Positions 46,367-59,540 are shown, counted from the first letter of the stretch. The stretch: DNA of 64,000 nt from Amoebidium appalachense (GCA_963693365.1 CAVNZM010000008.1:3286001-3350000); one strand, 5' to 3'. Made by a program: numbers and translations. Notes: generated by a model from the sequence alone, not told the origin.

Positions 46367-46990
46367 ATGTCAACCGACGAGAACCAAATCGAGCGCATGT
46401 CGGACGGTGAGGCCGACCAACCGGTGTCCAACGAAACCACCAACACCGGTATGGGTGTGGACCCCATGGTGCTGGAAGCCGGCAACGCGGCAAGGGCCAA
46501 ACGGCAACCCACAGCACGGCAGCTGGAGGCCTTGGAGAAGGGTAGGAGCACAAGGGTGGAACGCATGCGTAGGAACAAGGACTATATCCGTGAACTTGAG
46601 CAGAAGCTGCAGGTGCTGGAGACCCGCCCAGCCGACCCCCCACCCCCAGCAGCAGCACCGGTACTGGTAGCACCCCCAAAGGCCCCCCGGCCAAAGCAGA
46701 AGAAGGCCCCACGAAAGCCCTTGGCACGGGTGACCTATGAAGAGGAGGACAGCTACGAGGAGAGTGACGGGTATGACAACCCGTACAACCCGTACTATGA
46801 GCACTATTACGTGCCCCCACCCCCACCCCCACACCCCATGGGTGCACCGGGCAGCTTCGGGCCTCCACCGATACGTCACAGCACGCCCCACACGGGCTAC
46901 GGCACGTACCACACACAGGCAGCATCACAGCAGCCCCCTCCCCCGCAGCGTAGTTACAGTGACCACATTGCCAACCTCATCTCGTGGTGA
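46367..46990 (+). CDS. Viral protein with basic coiled coil and Pro/Tyr-rich tail, 207 residues
   Basis: First in-frame ATG at 46367. Acidic N-terminus, then a basic helix (RQPTARQLEALEKGRSTRVERMRRNK) leading into a short coiled coil (LEQKLQVLE). The QLEALEKGR pattern recalls short basic coiled-coil segments common in Polinton-like and large DNA virus proteins. Then a Pro/Lys-rich linker and a Tyr/Pro-rich C-terminus. It is divergent from the Cys-rich gene, 61 bp apart, so the two share a promoter region. Function unknown; a virion protein is plausible. Confidence 0.6.
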   Translation: MSTDENQIERMSDGEADQPVSNETTNTGMGVDPMVLEAGNAARAKRQPTARQLEALEKGRSTRVERMRRNKDYIRELEQKLQVLETRPADPPPPAAAPVLVAPPKAPRPKQKKAPRKPLARVTYEEEDSYEESDGYDNPYNPYYEHYYVPPPPPPHPMGAPGSFGPPPIRHSTPHTGYGTYHTQAASQQPPPPQRSYSDHIANLISW

Positions 46991-47031
46991 AAAATTCACA
47001 CATACCACTAGTAGCTAGGCTACATGCAGGC

Positions 47032-47325
47032 ATGGCCACCCCGAAGAACATGAAGAATTTGCCGTCGGCATACTCGTCACCCTTCACCTTTGACGACTAC
47101 TTGCAGTTCTACATACGCCACGGCACCGACAAACAGTTTGACCCGGCCGGCAACACGGAAGGGAAGAAGCCCGAAAACAAAATCGAGAAAAAGTTCCGGC
47201 AGTTGAAGAAGAAGGTGCCGGTGGACCGGCAGGAGGAGCTGAGGAAGGTGCTGGAGTACGAGGCCCAGCTGGATGCCCGCATGCTTGCCCACATACAGAA
47301 ACAGGAGGGGGAGACCAACATCTAG
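47032..47325 (+). CDS. Small viral protein, 97 residues, helical, unknown
   Basis: ATG at 47032 (MATPKNMKNLPSAYSSPF). The C-terminal two thirds is strongly charged and helical (KKFRQLKKKVPVDRQEELRKVLEYEAQLDARML). It follows the 207-residue gene by 41 bp. Its TAG stop overlaps the stop of the converging gene in the palindrome CTAG. Confidence 0.55.
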   Translation: MATPKNMKNLPSAYSSPFTFDDYLQFYIRHGTDKQFDPAGNTEGKKPENKIEKKFRQLKKKVPVDRQEELRKVLEYEAQLDARMLAHIQKQEGETNI

Positions 47326-47561
47326 GGGTACGACCGACCCCCACCCCGCCTGAAGGACCTCTGCATGTAGTTGATGTTGCTGCCGACGTAGGCCACGTTT
47401 TGGGCAGCACGACCAATGTTCAACACCGTCTGAAACCTATCCCAGTGCTCGTTGGGGTGGACAATAAGGGTGTGGTTGCGTGGTGCTGCCGTTCGGTCCG
47501 GCCGTGGCGGTCGCCAGTACTCGGAGTCGTTGGTATAGCCCGTGCCTTGTTGAAAATTCAT
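47322..47561 (-). CDS. Small viral protein, 79 residues, unknown
   Basis: ATG at 47561 (MNFQQGTGYTNDSEYW). Ends with an Arg/Gly-rich tail (SFRRGGGRSYP). It is convergent with the 97-residue gene, sharing the four bases CTAG at 47322-47325, so both stops overlap. It lies 46 bp downstream of the penton-like gene on the same strand. Confidence 0.55.
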   Translation of the reverse strand: MNFQQGTGYTNDSEYWRPPRPDRTAAPRNHTLIVHPNEHWDRFQTVLNIGRAAQNVAYVGSNINYMQRSFRRGGGRSYP

Positions 47562-47607
47562 GGTGGTAGTAATGTCTTCATTGAGTGGTGGTGAAAATAT
47601 GCAACAC

Positions 47608-48672
47608 CTAGCCGAACCGTTGTGGCTTGCTCATGGGTCGGACGACCGTGGACCCTGTGGGTCTGGGAATACGCCTCAGGCACAATAAAAAGGTCACGTC
47701 ACCTCTCATCCGTACAACGTTGCCGTAACAGCTCACCAGCCTCACTGTGAGAGAGTTGATGTGCGTGCTGACGTCGAGTGGTAGCTCGATGACTGCCCCG
47801 TTGTCATTGTCAAAGAACGGGACGGTGATGTTGGGAAAGGCAGGAATGACGGCCAGCACGTCCTTGCTGGGGTAGGAGGACTGAAACTTGACGTCGGCGT
47901 TGGCTATACTCACGGACGACTCTGAGTTCACACCGTGAAGCTCGAGGAGGAAGTGGGTGGGGAAACACCCAACATTAGGGGCCGTGGTCTCGTCCCTGCC
48001 GGGCTTTGAGCTAACCAGGCTATCCCCCACGTTCATACCGGCTGCAGCAGCCACCACCGGCGAGTCGAACCACATGAGGTACCTGGTATCGGGTGCACGG
48101 TTTACGAACTTAATCCGACCGGTCTTCTCGTCGTAGCTCAACTCCACTTCCCCGTCGGCAGGTTTGTCGTTGCCAAGTACGCTCGTAAGGTACCTATCCA
48201 GCAGGAACTGCAACCAATGCCCCATATACGACCCAAAGACGTTTTCAGTACTCGCCAGGTCTCTGGATAACTCGTTGCTGCTCCCACGACCCACAAAGGC
48301 ACCCGTCGGGCTCACCCCTAACTCCCACAGGGGAATGGTACGCCACACCTTCTTGCCAGGTTCGATTTGCAACTCGTCGGGTGTGGCTTCAAAGTACAGG
48401 CGCTGGATGTCGGTGGGTGAGCCCCACCCCCCTCCCGGGGTCGGGAGCTGGCGGGCCATGTTGACATAGCACTCATCACGGGGGTACGGGTAGTAGAAGG
48501 TGGTGGGGGTGGTCATGGTGCTCACCCACTTGACCCCCAACGACGTGTTCTGCTGGAACCCTATCGGGGGAGACAGCATGGCCTTCATTTCCACAGGGGC
48601 TGGGTCCTTCTGGCCTTGCACAAAGTCACCGACGTGTTGCATGACTACGAGGTGTGTTGGGGCTTGGTCCAT
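47608..48672 (-). CDS. Penton-like minor capsid protein
   Basis: 354 residues from the ATG at 48672 (MDQAPTHLVVMQHV); the frame reaches further upstream but this ATG fits the divergent neighbour's leader. The C-terminal third reads like a single jelly-roll of the Polinton/adintovirus penton type (PFFDNDNGAVIELPLDVS, HINSLTVRLVSCYGNVVRMRGDVTFLL), ending in a basic tail. Pentons occupy the fivefold vertices and anchor fibres. The divergent gene beside it is a fibre-like protein, which fits. The family call rests on the C-terminal pattern and context. Confidence 0.72.
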   Translation of the reverse strand: MDQAPTHLVVMQHVGDFVQGQKDPAPVEMKAMLSPPIGFQQNTSLGVKWVSTMTTPTTFYYPYPRDECYVNMARQLPTPGGGWGSPTDIQRLYFEATPDELQIEPGKKVWRTIPLWELGVSPTGAFVGRGSSNELSRDLASTENVFGSYMGHWLQFLLDRYLTSVLGNDKPADGEVELSYDEKTGRIKFVNRAPDTRYLMWFDSPVVAAAAGMNVGDSLVSSKPGRDETTAPNVGCFPTHFLLELHGVNSESSVSIANADVKFQSSYPSKDVLAVIPAFPNITVPFFDNDNGAVIELPLDVSTHINSLTVRLVSCYGNVVRMRGDVTFLLCLRRIPRPTGSTVVRPMSKPQRFG

Positions 48673-48752
48673 GGTGGTAGTGGGCACAAATACCGTTATA
48701 AACACCGTACAAAAATTCAACGTCATGTAGTAACGTGCACACTTGTGCAACC

Positions 48753-50234
48753 ATGCCCAAATCACTCAACTGGACCGTGGCTGACGGGCTTGCACTCACG
48801 AACCGACGAAAAGACGGCTACTACGTGGGGGTGGTGGCCAACACAACAGGCCACAAACACGATGCATACGATCTGACATTGCCCTTGACCGGGCCGGCTA
48901 CATTTGCCTACATGGCATGTGACCCCAACGGCAACATGTCGTTTGTGGACGCTGCCGACGTGCCGTCCGATGCAACCGTGCAGGCACTGGGGGCCAGGGT
49001 GGCTACCGTAGAAGAAGTAAACACCACACAGGACACGGACATTGCCGGTCTCAAAACCACAACGGAAGGTCTGGGTACCCGAATGACGGCCGTGGAGGGT
49101 GTGAACACCATGCAGAACACGGACATTGTCGGGCTCAAAACCACGGCAGGAGGTCTGGACACGAGGCTGACGGTAGTGGAGGGCAAGGCCACCACCGCCC
49201 TCAACACGGCCAACGGCGCAGTGACGGTCAACACCACACAGAACACGGACATTGCCGGCCTCAAGACCACCACGGGGAGCCTGGACACGAGGCTGACGGC
49301 AGTGGAGGGCAAGGCCACCACCGCCCTCAACACGGCCAACGGTGCAGTGACGGTCAACACCACGCAGACAAACGACATTGCCGGCCTCAAAACTACCACA
49401 GGGTCCCTCGACGCCCGGCTGACGGCCGTGGAGGCGAAAGCCACCAATGCCCTCAACACGGCCAACGGTGCAGTGACGGTCAACACGACACAGAACACGG
49501 ACATTGCCGGTCTGAAGAGTAGTAGCACGACACTTGGCCTCGACGTCAACCGGCTCAACACGCTCGTGAATCTCCACGACACGACCGTGGCTACCCTGAC
49601 CACAGACATGGGTACCATCAAACCCCGTATGCCACCGGCCGGCGAGGGCATGCTGCTCAGCAACACGTACGGGAGCCGGCGCACGGGCCCGGCCTACCTG
49701 ACGGTGAAAGTACACCATGCTGCCGCCCAGGGGTGGAACGTTGCCGGAAAGGCTGCATGGGAGGACACGATCAGCATATACAGGTCAACGTACGAGCCAG
49801 TCATTAAACCCCAGTGTATATCATCGCCGGGGGCCGAACTCATAGTGATTGTCTACTTCTGGACACTAGGGACCAACGGTGTACGCAAGTATGTCACCCA
49901 CGTGGGCTCCCTACCCATGTCGTGCGTGTCCCCGTGGGACATAAACAACATCTACCCGTTTGCGCTAGGCTCCGGCATGTTGGAGGGGGCCGTTGTTCCC
50001 ACAGGGGATGACTTTCGGTTCAAGCTCAAGGTAAGGCTGACAAAGCTCTTCCAGACCGACACAGAGAGCTATGCAAGCGTTGCCGGCTACAACAACTTTG
50101 ACGTGCTGGTGTTGGCAAAGTACCCACGGTTTACCGACTACAAGGACAAGGCCAGCATTCCCCGCACCAACATAGTCACCCACCCTCCCACCTACTATGC
50201 AGACCTTGAATGGGGGACGCAAAATTATTTCTAA
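48753..50234 (+). CDS. Fibre-like protein with coiled-coil repeats, 493 residues
   Basis: ATG at 48753. An N-terminal domain of about 70 residues (WTVADGLALTNRRKDGYYVG, HKHDAYDLTLPL) is shared with the next gene. Then comes a long heptad-repeat shaft (residues about 80-270), including 42-residue units (126 bp, starts near 49212, 49338, 49464) with NTTQNTDIAGLKTTTGSLD..LTAVE. The C-terminal 200 residues are a globular domain without repeats. This architecture is that of trimeric attachment fibres of adenovirus-like viruses and phages. The N-domain would dock to the penton and the C-domain would contact the host surface; both are inference. Confidence 0.7.
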   Translation: MPKSLNWTVADGLALTNRRKDGYYVGVVANTTGHKHDAYDLTLPLTGPATFAYMACDPNGNMSFVDAADVPSDATVQALGARVATVEEVNTTQDTDIAGLKTTTEGLGTRMTAVEGVNTMQNTDIVGLKTTAGGLDTRLTVVEGKATTALNTANGAVTVNTTQNTDIAGLKTTTGSLDTRLTAVEGKATTALNTANGAVTVNTTQTNDIAGLKTTTGSLDARLTAVEAKATNALNTANGAVTVNTTQNTDIAGLKSSSTTLGLDVNRLNTLVNLHDTTVATLTTDMGTIKPRMPPAGEGMLLSNTYGSRRTGPAYLTVKVHHAAAQGWNVAGKAAWEDTISIYRSTYEPVIKPQCISSPGAELIVIVYFWTLGTNGVRKYVTHVGSLPMSCVSPWDINNIYPFALGSGMLEGAVVPTGDDFRFKLKVRLTKLFQTDTESYASVAGYNNFDVLVLAKYPRFTDYKDKASIPRTNIVTHPPTYYADLEWGTQNYF

Positions 50235-50252
50235 CACACTAGTAAACCCACC

Positions 50253-51107
50253 ATGAGCGCTTTAGCGTGGCACGTTGCCCAGGGGCTCTCCCTGGTGGGC
50301 CCGAAGAGCGCAGACTACTACGTCGGCATCCGACCCGATTCGAGCGGGCACGGGCACGACAGCTACGTCCTCGAGCTGCCCAAAAGCCTCCCCCGAGGGG
50401 GGCCTGCCTTCTTGAAGGTGGACGAGGTGGGGGCCGGTACCTTCATGCCCGTGGCGGAGGTGACCGACCGGCTGGACGACCTGGAGAGGAGGGTGGTGCT
50501 GTTGGAAAAGGGTATGGTCAAGAACTGGGACGAGCACACCGTCTACGACACCATGAAGGAAACCTTGGACACTATAGTAAAGGTGCTGTGGGGGGACGAC
50601 AAGGAGAACTTCGAGGACAACATTGTACGTCGCCTGCTGAGGCTGGAGGGCCTAACCCCCGACCCGATATTTCCCTACTCCATGTGGGTCCGGCCAAACT
50701 TTCTGTTTTCCGACGGGTGGACGTCGGTGCGTACCATAAACAGACAGATCAAGACGGCCCTGCCCGAACGACCCGACTTCCCCAAGTTTCCCATGATAAG
50801 CAACCCAGACACCCCACACAGCATGGGCACCCCCCTCTTCTTTGGGAGCTGGGACGAGGAGAGACAGACCATCACGTTCCAGACCCACCACTACCCCATG
50901 TCTGCACGAACCGCATGCTTCAAGTTCGACCATGTCGGCATAAACGGGCAGGACAAGGACGATGGCCACACGTACACCAACTTCTACGAAAACGAAACGG
51001 ACGAGGCAAGACACGCCACCCTTTGGCCCTACACCCCAACCATGGAGGCCGTCATATCATCAAACACGTACCCCCTCAACAACAACTACGCCGCCCTGCG
51101 CCATACC
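50253..51107 (+). CDS. Second fibre-like protein, C-terminus probably truncated
   Basis: ATG at 50253, 18 bp after the first fibre gene. The N-terminal domain is a clear paralogue (WHVAQGLSLVGPKSADYYVG, HGHDSYVLELPK), followed by a single short coiled coil (RLDDLERRVVLLEKGM) and a different C-terminal domain. At about 51107 the sequence changes from GC-rich coding DNA to an A-rich run, and the frame drifts on as Lys/Asn-rich residues to 51209. That tail is probably not original, so the gene is cut at the element's right junction. Confidence 0.65.
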
Positions 51108-52194
51108 CCCCCAAAAAAAACAAATAAAAATAAAAAAATAAAAAATGGATGCATAAAAAATAGAAATAAAAATAGGAAAATAATACAATTGGATGTAAAA
51201 CTACTTTGATTGAGGGTTTTGGGTTTCATAGCAATTTTGGCGAACATTCCTTCAATTCTCTCACTTCCAAACTTGAAGTTGGAAGCCTTACTTACACCCC
51301 CGGGGTGTACCTTCTGACTCGTCCATACTGTAATAGCATGTCTTGCAAAAGCCTTCATCCCCGGAGTCACTCAGTCCTTATATGTTCGACGTAGTATCAT
51401 CTGCTAATTATCGTATTGTATACAGTATAATCCTAACAATTCACTCACAACGTTAACCGTTGCAATATTTTTGACGGTGGCCTTCAAATCTCCCCCGGGC
51501 GTGAATGTGCGGCCCAAATATTCCCTGACGTCTGACGCTGGCACCACTTGAATTTGACCTTCTCACCAGCAGTGAGCTCCATGGATCCAGCAGTGCACCT
51601 TGCATCACTGTCAAACATGTACGCCTTGTTCCTCCCAGGCACGTTTGCCTGCGTTATTATGGGCATCGCCGTATGCCATCACAATAGTGGAATTATACTA
51701 TGATAGTAATGCGCCTCATGATCAGACTGCCAGTGCAGCATATCGGATGATGATGATCATCCTTTACCCCCCGGCGCCCCCCCCTCCCGCCCCCCCCCCC
51801 CCCCCCCCCCCCCCCCCATCCTCCCCCCTCCCCTCCCCCCCCCCCCAATCCCCCTTCTCTTTTTCCCCCTTCCTTCCCTACCCTCGAGCGGATCCCTTTC
51901 CTTTTCCCACTTTCAGGCTCCCCTATTTTCCTAGTCTAAAAAGGGCTTGCAGATCTGATAGTAGATCACCATCCATTGATTGCGGCATCCCGGGGCTGCA
52001 GCTGTGATGGTATGGCCACAATAGTTGCAATTGTCCCTGCCACCTCGAAAAAAAGGTTTGACCCCAAGTCCTTGGGCCCCAGTATCCAAAAAGGTTTACC
52101 AACTTCAGTGGCCCTAGCTCAGCCAATACAACAATACTGCTGAAATCGGTCCGGGCCTTTTTCGTGCCACGTACGTGGGAACACAAAAATAAAT

Positions 52195-52230
<36 letters not shown>

Positions 52231-52711
52231 CGCCTCCAAAAAAAATGCAGGCACTTATGAACGCAAAAGTACATACAGACACCAAAGCACGTCTGAAGTT
52301 CACAAATATTCACGGCAATTAATTTTTAAACAGTCACTTACTAATAGAGAGTCTTTGTGGAAACCAAAAATGCAGACACCAAAGCACGTGCCGTGGGTAA
52401 GACAAAAAAACGGTAAAAGTTGCCCACTCATTTGTGCTTGAGCCTCATACGCCGTTCTGAAAGCAACCCAACGAGGGCCAAGGCTCGGGCACATATCATG
52501 ACAGATGACGAACGAATCGGATACCTCGGCACCACAACTGAACTTCCTTTCGGGGCCAGTCCCACTCGGATTTAAGTACTTAAAAACGCGTCAGACGTCG
52601 ACTTCAACCTTGCACTTCACTATTTTCTGTGAGCTGCAGCCCGTCTTGTGTACGGACGTCGATGAAGAAGGCCCGTACCTGCCACTCACCCGAGACTGCG
52701 AGAGCACCACC
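51108..52711. other. Right junction of the viral element and gene-free host DNA
   Basis: It begins with an A-rich run (about 51110-51190) directly after the viral fibre frame, then ordinary sequence, poly-C blocks at about 51790-51850 and 52196-52229, and a duplicated phrase CAGACACCAAAGCACGT (52276 and 52374). No terminal repeat matching 24.5-25.1 kb and no viral gene is seen here. Confidence 0.6.
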
Positions 52712-55098
<2,387 letters not shown>

Positions 55099-55229
55099 GT
55101 GAGTCATATGTGGAGAGACGTGGACATCCCATGCTTGTTTTATGTACACAAATCATCTGTTTTTCATTCTTGATCATGACATGTTTCCGAACGGTTTTGT
55201 TTTATTTTAATTGGGAGGAGGGGGTGGGT

Positions 55230-56024
<795 letters not shown>

Positions 56025-56180
56025 GAGGGAGGGGACAGCTCGAGGCAGAAAGCCTCTCAGATACTGTAGTCAGATACGATGTCAGAGTGGCAGACCTGTA
56101 CAGGTACCTCCCTACCGTACAGTGTACGGTGTGGAGCACACGCATCCCGGTGCTACCCTCAATTCCCAAGCTCCTAGGGT

Positions 56181-56342
56181 GTGACGTAATATTTGGCACG
56201 AAATTTATTTGGCACGAGCCTGCAAAACGGTGAAAATGGGGCAGGATGTCGGCCAGGCACCGACAGGGGCTTGGGGATACCCCTGGATGTGCTCCGCTAG
56301 CGGGCTGGTGCCAAATAAATTCGTGCCACATTTTACGTCACC
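56181..56342. mobile_element. MITE-like element with about 35-bp terminal inverted repeats
   Basis: The left end GTGACGTAATATTTGGCACG and following bases (56181-56215) match the right end (56309-56342) in inverted orientation with two substitutions and one indel. The core is about 93 bp and non-coding. Extra GTGCCAAA copies lie just outside the right end. No clear target duplication is seen. Confidence 0.7.
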
Positions 56343-56782
56343 AGGTTCGTGCCAAATTATTTGGTGCCAAATTTTTTGGGGCATAAATGGGTCGGTTCGA
56401 ACTATTATAGGTCGAATCAGCTCGAATCGTTTCTGACCCGTTTTCTTGTGGCTCATCGCTGGTGGCGTCTGATTCGAGGAATAAACTCGAAAGGCGGGCT
56501 AAGCAAGACCACGTTGCAGGTGGCCTACATACTTGAACGGGCAGTCACAGCCTGGACTGGCAGTTGACAGGTGTGACACAGCGTTAGCATCCTTATCATA
56601 TTGCAGTAGGCTCATATAAAAACAGACAACACCCTTTAATGCTTGATCATAACTGACAGTACCTATTTTGTGTGAGCATGGGTTACAAACATGCTCGCGT
56701 CCGCATTGGACGTGGGCAGGCCATTGGGCTTTGCTGAGGATTCTCGTTCATGTTATCCTCGCCTTTTGTCTTTTGGCTGCAG

Positions 56783-57027
56783 CGGGTTCAACAAACAACC
56801 CAGATGGGGTGAATAAAAAAGTCATTAAGGAAAACAAATCTTGGTCTAAAGATCATGCCAAGCTGCAACAGCCATTCGTTGCACGGTACATTGATTGCAT
56901 AGCGGATCATGAGGACTCTGTCGAGGCTGGCACGTGCCCTCCCCAGCCCTTCTTGAGGGATTGGGTGTGGCATCAAACCCGTCATGGCGGCCGGATAGAT
57001 GCATCTACAGCGGAGGGAGTCCATCAT
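56783..57027 (+). CDS. Possible exon of an unidentified gene
   Basis: An open frame between TTGGCTGCAG and a possible GTGCTC donor codes a balanced, non-repetitive sequence (for example KKVIKENKSWSKDHAKLQQP, YIDCIADHEDSVEAGTCPP). It may be an upstream exon of the OTU-domain gene or a missing CAP-gene exon. I do not recognise a domain. A poly-C run follows directly after the donor, as it does after the exon at 58301-58601. Confidence 0.3.
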
Positions 57028-57299
57028 GTGCTCCCCCCCCCCCCCCCCCCCCTCCCCCCACAAATGGACTCTATTTGCGTTGCATCCTCGCTTTATGCTG
57101 CCTTTTCTGCTTTGGCTTGCCTCTTATATGTTGCTATCACCCGATAGGGTGTGTGTGGCAACGTGTTCCATATGTTTTGTGTGACCATTCTGTGCAGTGT
57201 ACCCACTTAAAGCCCACTCCTCCGCTTTTCCCCCTTCCCCCCTTCCCCTTTAAGGATACAATCAGTCAAGAGGCAGTACAGGATAGTGGGTAGAGAGTT

Positions 57300-57389
57300 T
57301 CTGTGTGTCACGGTGTGTGCCTGTGGGTGTGTGCCTGTCTGTGTGTGTGTGTGTGCCTGTGTGTGTGTCGTGAGTGTGTGTGTGTGTTG

Positions 57390-57465
<76 letters not shown>

Positions 57466-57503
57466 ACCGTATGTATGTGTGTGTGTGTGTGGACGGTGTG
57501 TGT

Positions 57504-57590
<87 letters not shown>

Positions 57591-58159
57591 ACCGTATGTA
57601 TGTGTGTGTGTGTGTGGACGGTGTGTGTGTGCGTGTGTGTGTGTGTGTGTGTGTGGGTGTGTGTGGGTGTGTGCGGGTGTGTGTGCCTGTGTGTGTGTGT
57701 GCGTTTGTGTGTGTGTGTGTGATGTGGGCGGGTGGGTGGGTACAGAGAAGGGGTTACAGAGAAGGATGAGGGAGGGGAGAAGGGGGGAACTTTGAAAGAG
57801 AGGGGGAGGGGGGGGGGGGAAGCGTGTATGTGTGTGCCTGTGTGTGTACGTTAGAGACAGGGGAGGGGGAGAAGGGGGAGAGGTCAGGGTAGGGAGAAAG
57901 GGAGGGAAGGATGAGTGGGTGGGTGGGTTGGAGGGAAGGAGGGAGGGGGAGAAAGGGTAGAGGGAGAAAGGATAGAGGGAGGGATGGCGGGAAAGACAGA
58001 AAGAGAGGGGCAAAGAGAGGAGGGCAGTCGGTAAAGGGGAAGGGTGGGAGGGTGGGACGGAGAGGGAGAAGGGGGAAGGGGAGAATTAGGCAGGGGGGGG
58101 CCGAGAGCAAGAGGGGGGTGGGGAGGGTGTGGGCGGTCTGTGTGTGTATGTGTGTGTGT

Positions 58160-58193
<34 letters not shown>

Positions 58194-58200
58194 GGGGGGA
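57300..58200. repeat. (GT)n arrays, G-rich DNA and poly-G
   Basis: (GT)n arrays at about 57393-57464 and 57512-57589 are each followed by TCACCGTATGTATGTGTGTG...GGACGGTGTGTG, so a block of about 120 bp is duplicated. GGGA-rich DNA follows from 57725, then poly-G near 58161-58191. Confidence 0.8.
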
Positions 58201-58998
58201 GGGGGTTGGATGGGGGGATTCGGTTGGGAATGGGTTCTTTTTAGAACTGGCAACCATTGACCAGCTATTCTCTCACCCTGTCTTTGTCTTCACTCTGCAG
58301 CTTATGGCAATAATGGCAACCGTTCCTTGGCTGAGTGTGGTATGGAGGTTGGGCCTTTCGACAGTGATGGCTTTGACGATGACGATGAGGGGTCAAGTGA
58401 TGAGAGCCCCGGTCCATTCAACGTGTCAACATGTGTGCGCCTAGCAGGCCGCAAGCTCAATGCCCGGCGTGCAATGCGCAAGCTGATTGGGTCTGTGCAC
58501 AGCTCCGAGGGGTTTGCTTTAGCAGCGCAGGACCCGGATCATCTGCTCTTCACTATTGTGTTCTTTGACGAGGCCGTGGCAGCAGACATACAGCTTGCCA
58601 GGTGCTTCCTGCCGAACCTCCCCCCCCCCCCCCCCCCCCCCCCCCGCCCTTCCCCCTCCAATGCCCCCCCCGCTCCTCCCTCTCGGCTCTCCCCCCCTTT
58701 CCCCGCAGGGCCTCCTCCCCTTTCCCCCATTCTCCCCCCCCCCCCTCGCCCCGCCCTTTTCTGCACCCTCCTCCCCCTCTCCTCCTTCCCACAATCCTTC
58801 CTCCCAACTGCTCCACCTCCTTACTTCCTTGCACGTATCAATCCATCTCTCCTTCCAACCCAAGTGACACCAGTTTTTTGTCAGACAACCTGCCTCCCCA
58901 GGCCCACTTATTATGCCTGTCCTGTCGCCCCCCTGCATACTTGAATGTTTGCCTTTGCATGTGTCCATGGTGTTTGCGTACTTCGTACCGTGTTCCGC

Positions 58999-59005
58999 AT
59001 TCAAG

Positions 59006-59042
<37 letters not shown>
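58999..59042 (+). repeat. GCATTCAA-poly-C junction motif
   Basis: CCGTGTTCCGCATTCAAG followed by a poly-C run. The same junction occurs near 62000-62022 and 62140-62170 (CCGTGTTCCGCATTCAAAC then poly-C), and as GACGCATTCAAAC-poly-C at 10633, 13836 and 15158. Confidence 0.75.
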
Positions 59043-59044
<2 letters not shown>

Positions 59045-59262
59045 AGAAGGGCCTCTGCCCATTCGTCCCTCCTTTTCAAGTCCTCCGTTACCTCTTACCT
59101 CCCCTAATTCTCATTTCTCTCTCTACCTATATCTTCCATCCTACCTTTTTGGAAGCTCCCTGCTTCTCTTCCACCTATTTGAAAGCATCTGCATCTATCC
59201 CCCCCCTGTTCATAGCCCCTCCTTCATCAGTACTCCCTTACATCTGCCTGGCCCCCTTCAGA

Positions 59263-59303
<41 letters not shown>

Positions 59304-59505
59304 CCCCCCCACCCCCCCCCCCCCCACCTCGCCATCCCCCCACCTCCCCCCCCCCACCTCCCCCCCCCCCACACCCCCTCCTCTTTCACACACATGCACA
59401 CACGAACACACCCATGCATGCACGCGTGCACCCTCCCTCGCATCCACGAGCGCGCGCACACACTCTTATTCACTTATAGAATTGTTAATAGTCTAATGCT
59501 CCTTT

Positions 59506-59540
<35 letters not shown>

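Larger units (their letters stand above)
24506..51107. mobile_element. Integrated Polinton-like/adintovirus-like dsDNA virus (about 18.7 kb plus nested gypsy)
   Basis: Defined by gene content: a family-B DNA polymerase, double-jelly-roll MCP, penton-like minor capsid protein, A32/FtsK-type packaging ATPase, VLTF3-like factor, fibre-like proteins and compact small genes on both strands, all intronless and GC-rich. The size without the 7,853-bp retrotransposon fits Polintons, Polinton-like viruses and adintoviruses. The left limit is set loosely at the palindrome. The right limit is where coding-like GC-rich sequence ends abruptly in poly-A-rich DNA. No RVE integrase of its own, no adenain-like protease and no terminal inverted repeats are visible, so the copy is probably truncated on the right. 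The polymerase frameshifts and the split MCP show it is not functional as it stands, unless the shifts are assembly errors. Confidence 0.88.

Noticed and set aside
48762-49718. Minus-strand frames opposite the fibre shaft
   Set aside because: Mirror of the heptad-repeat coding sequence.
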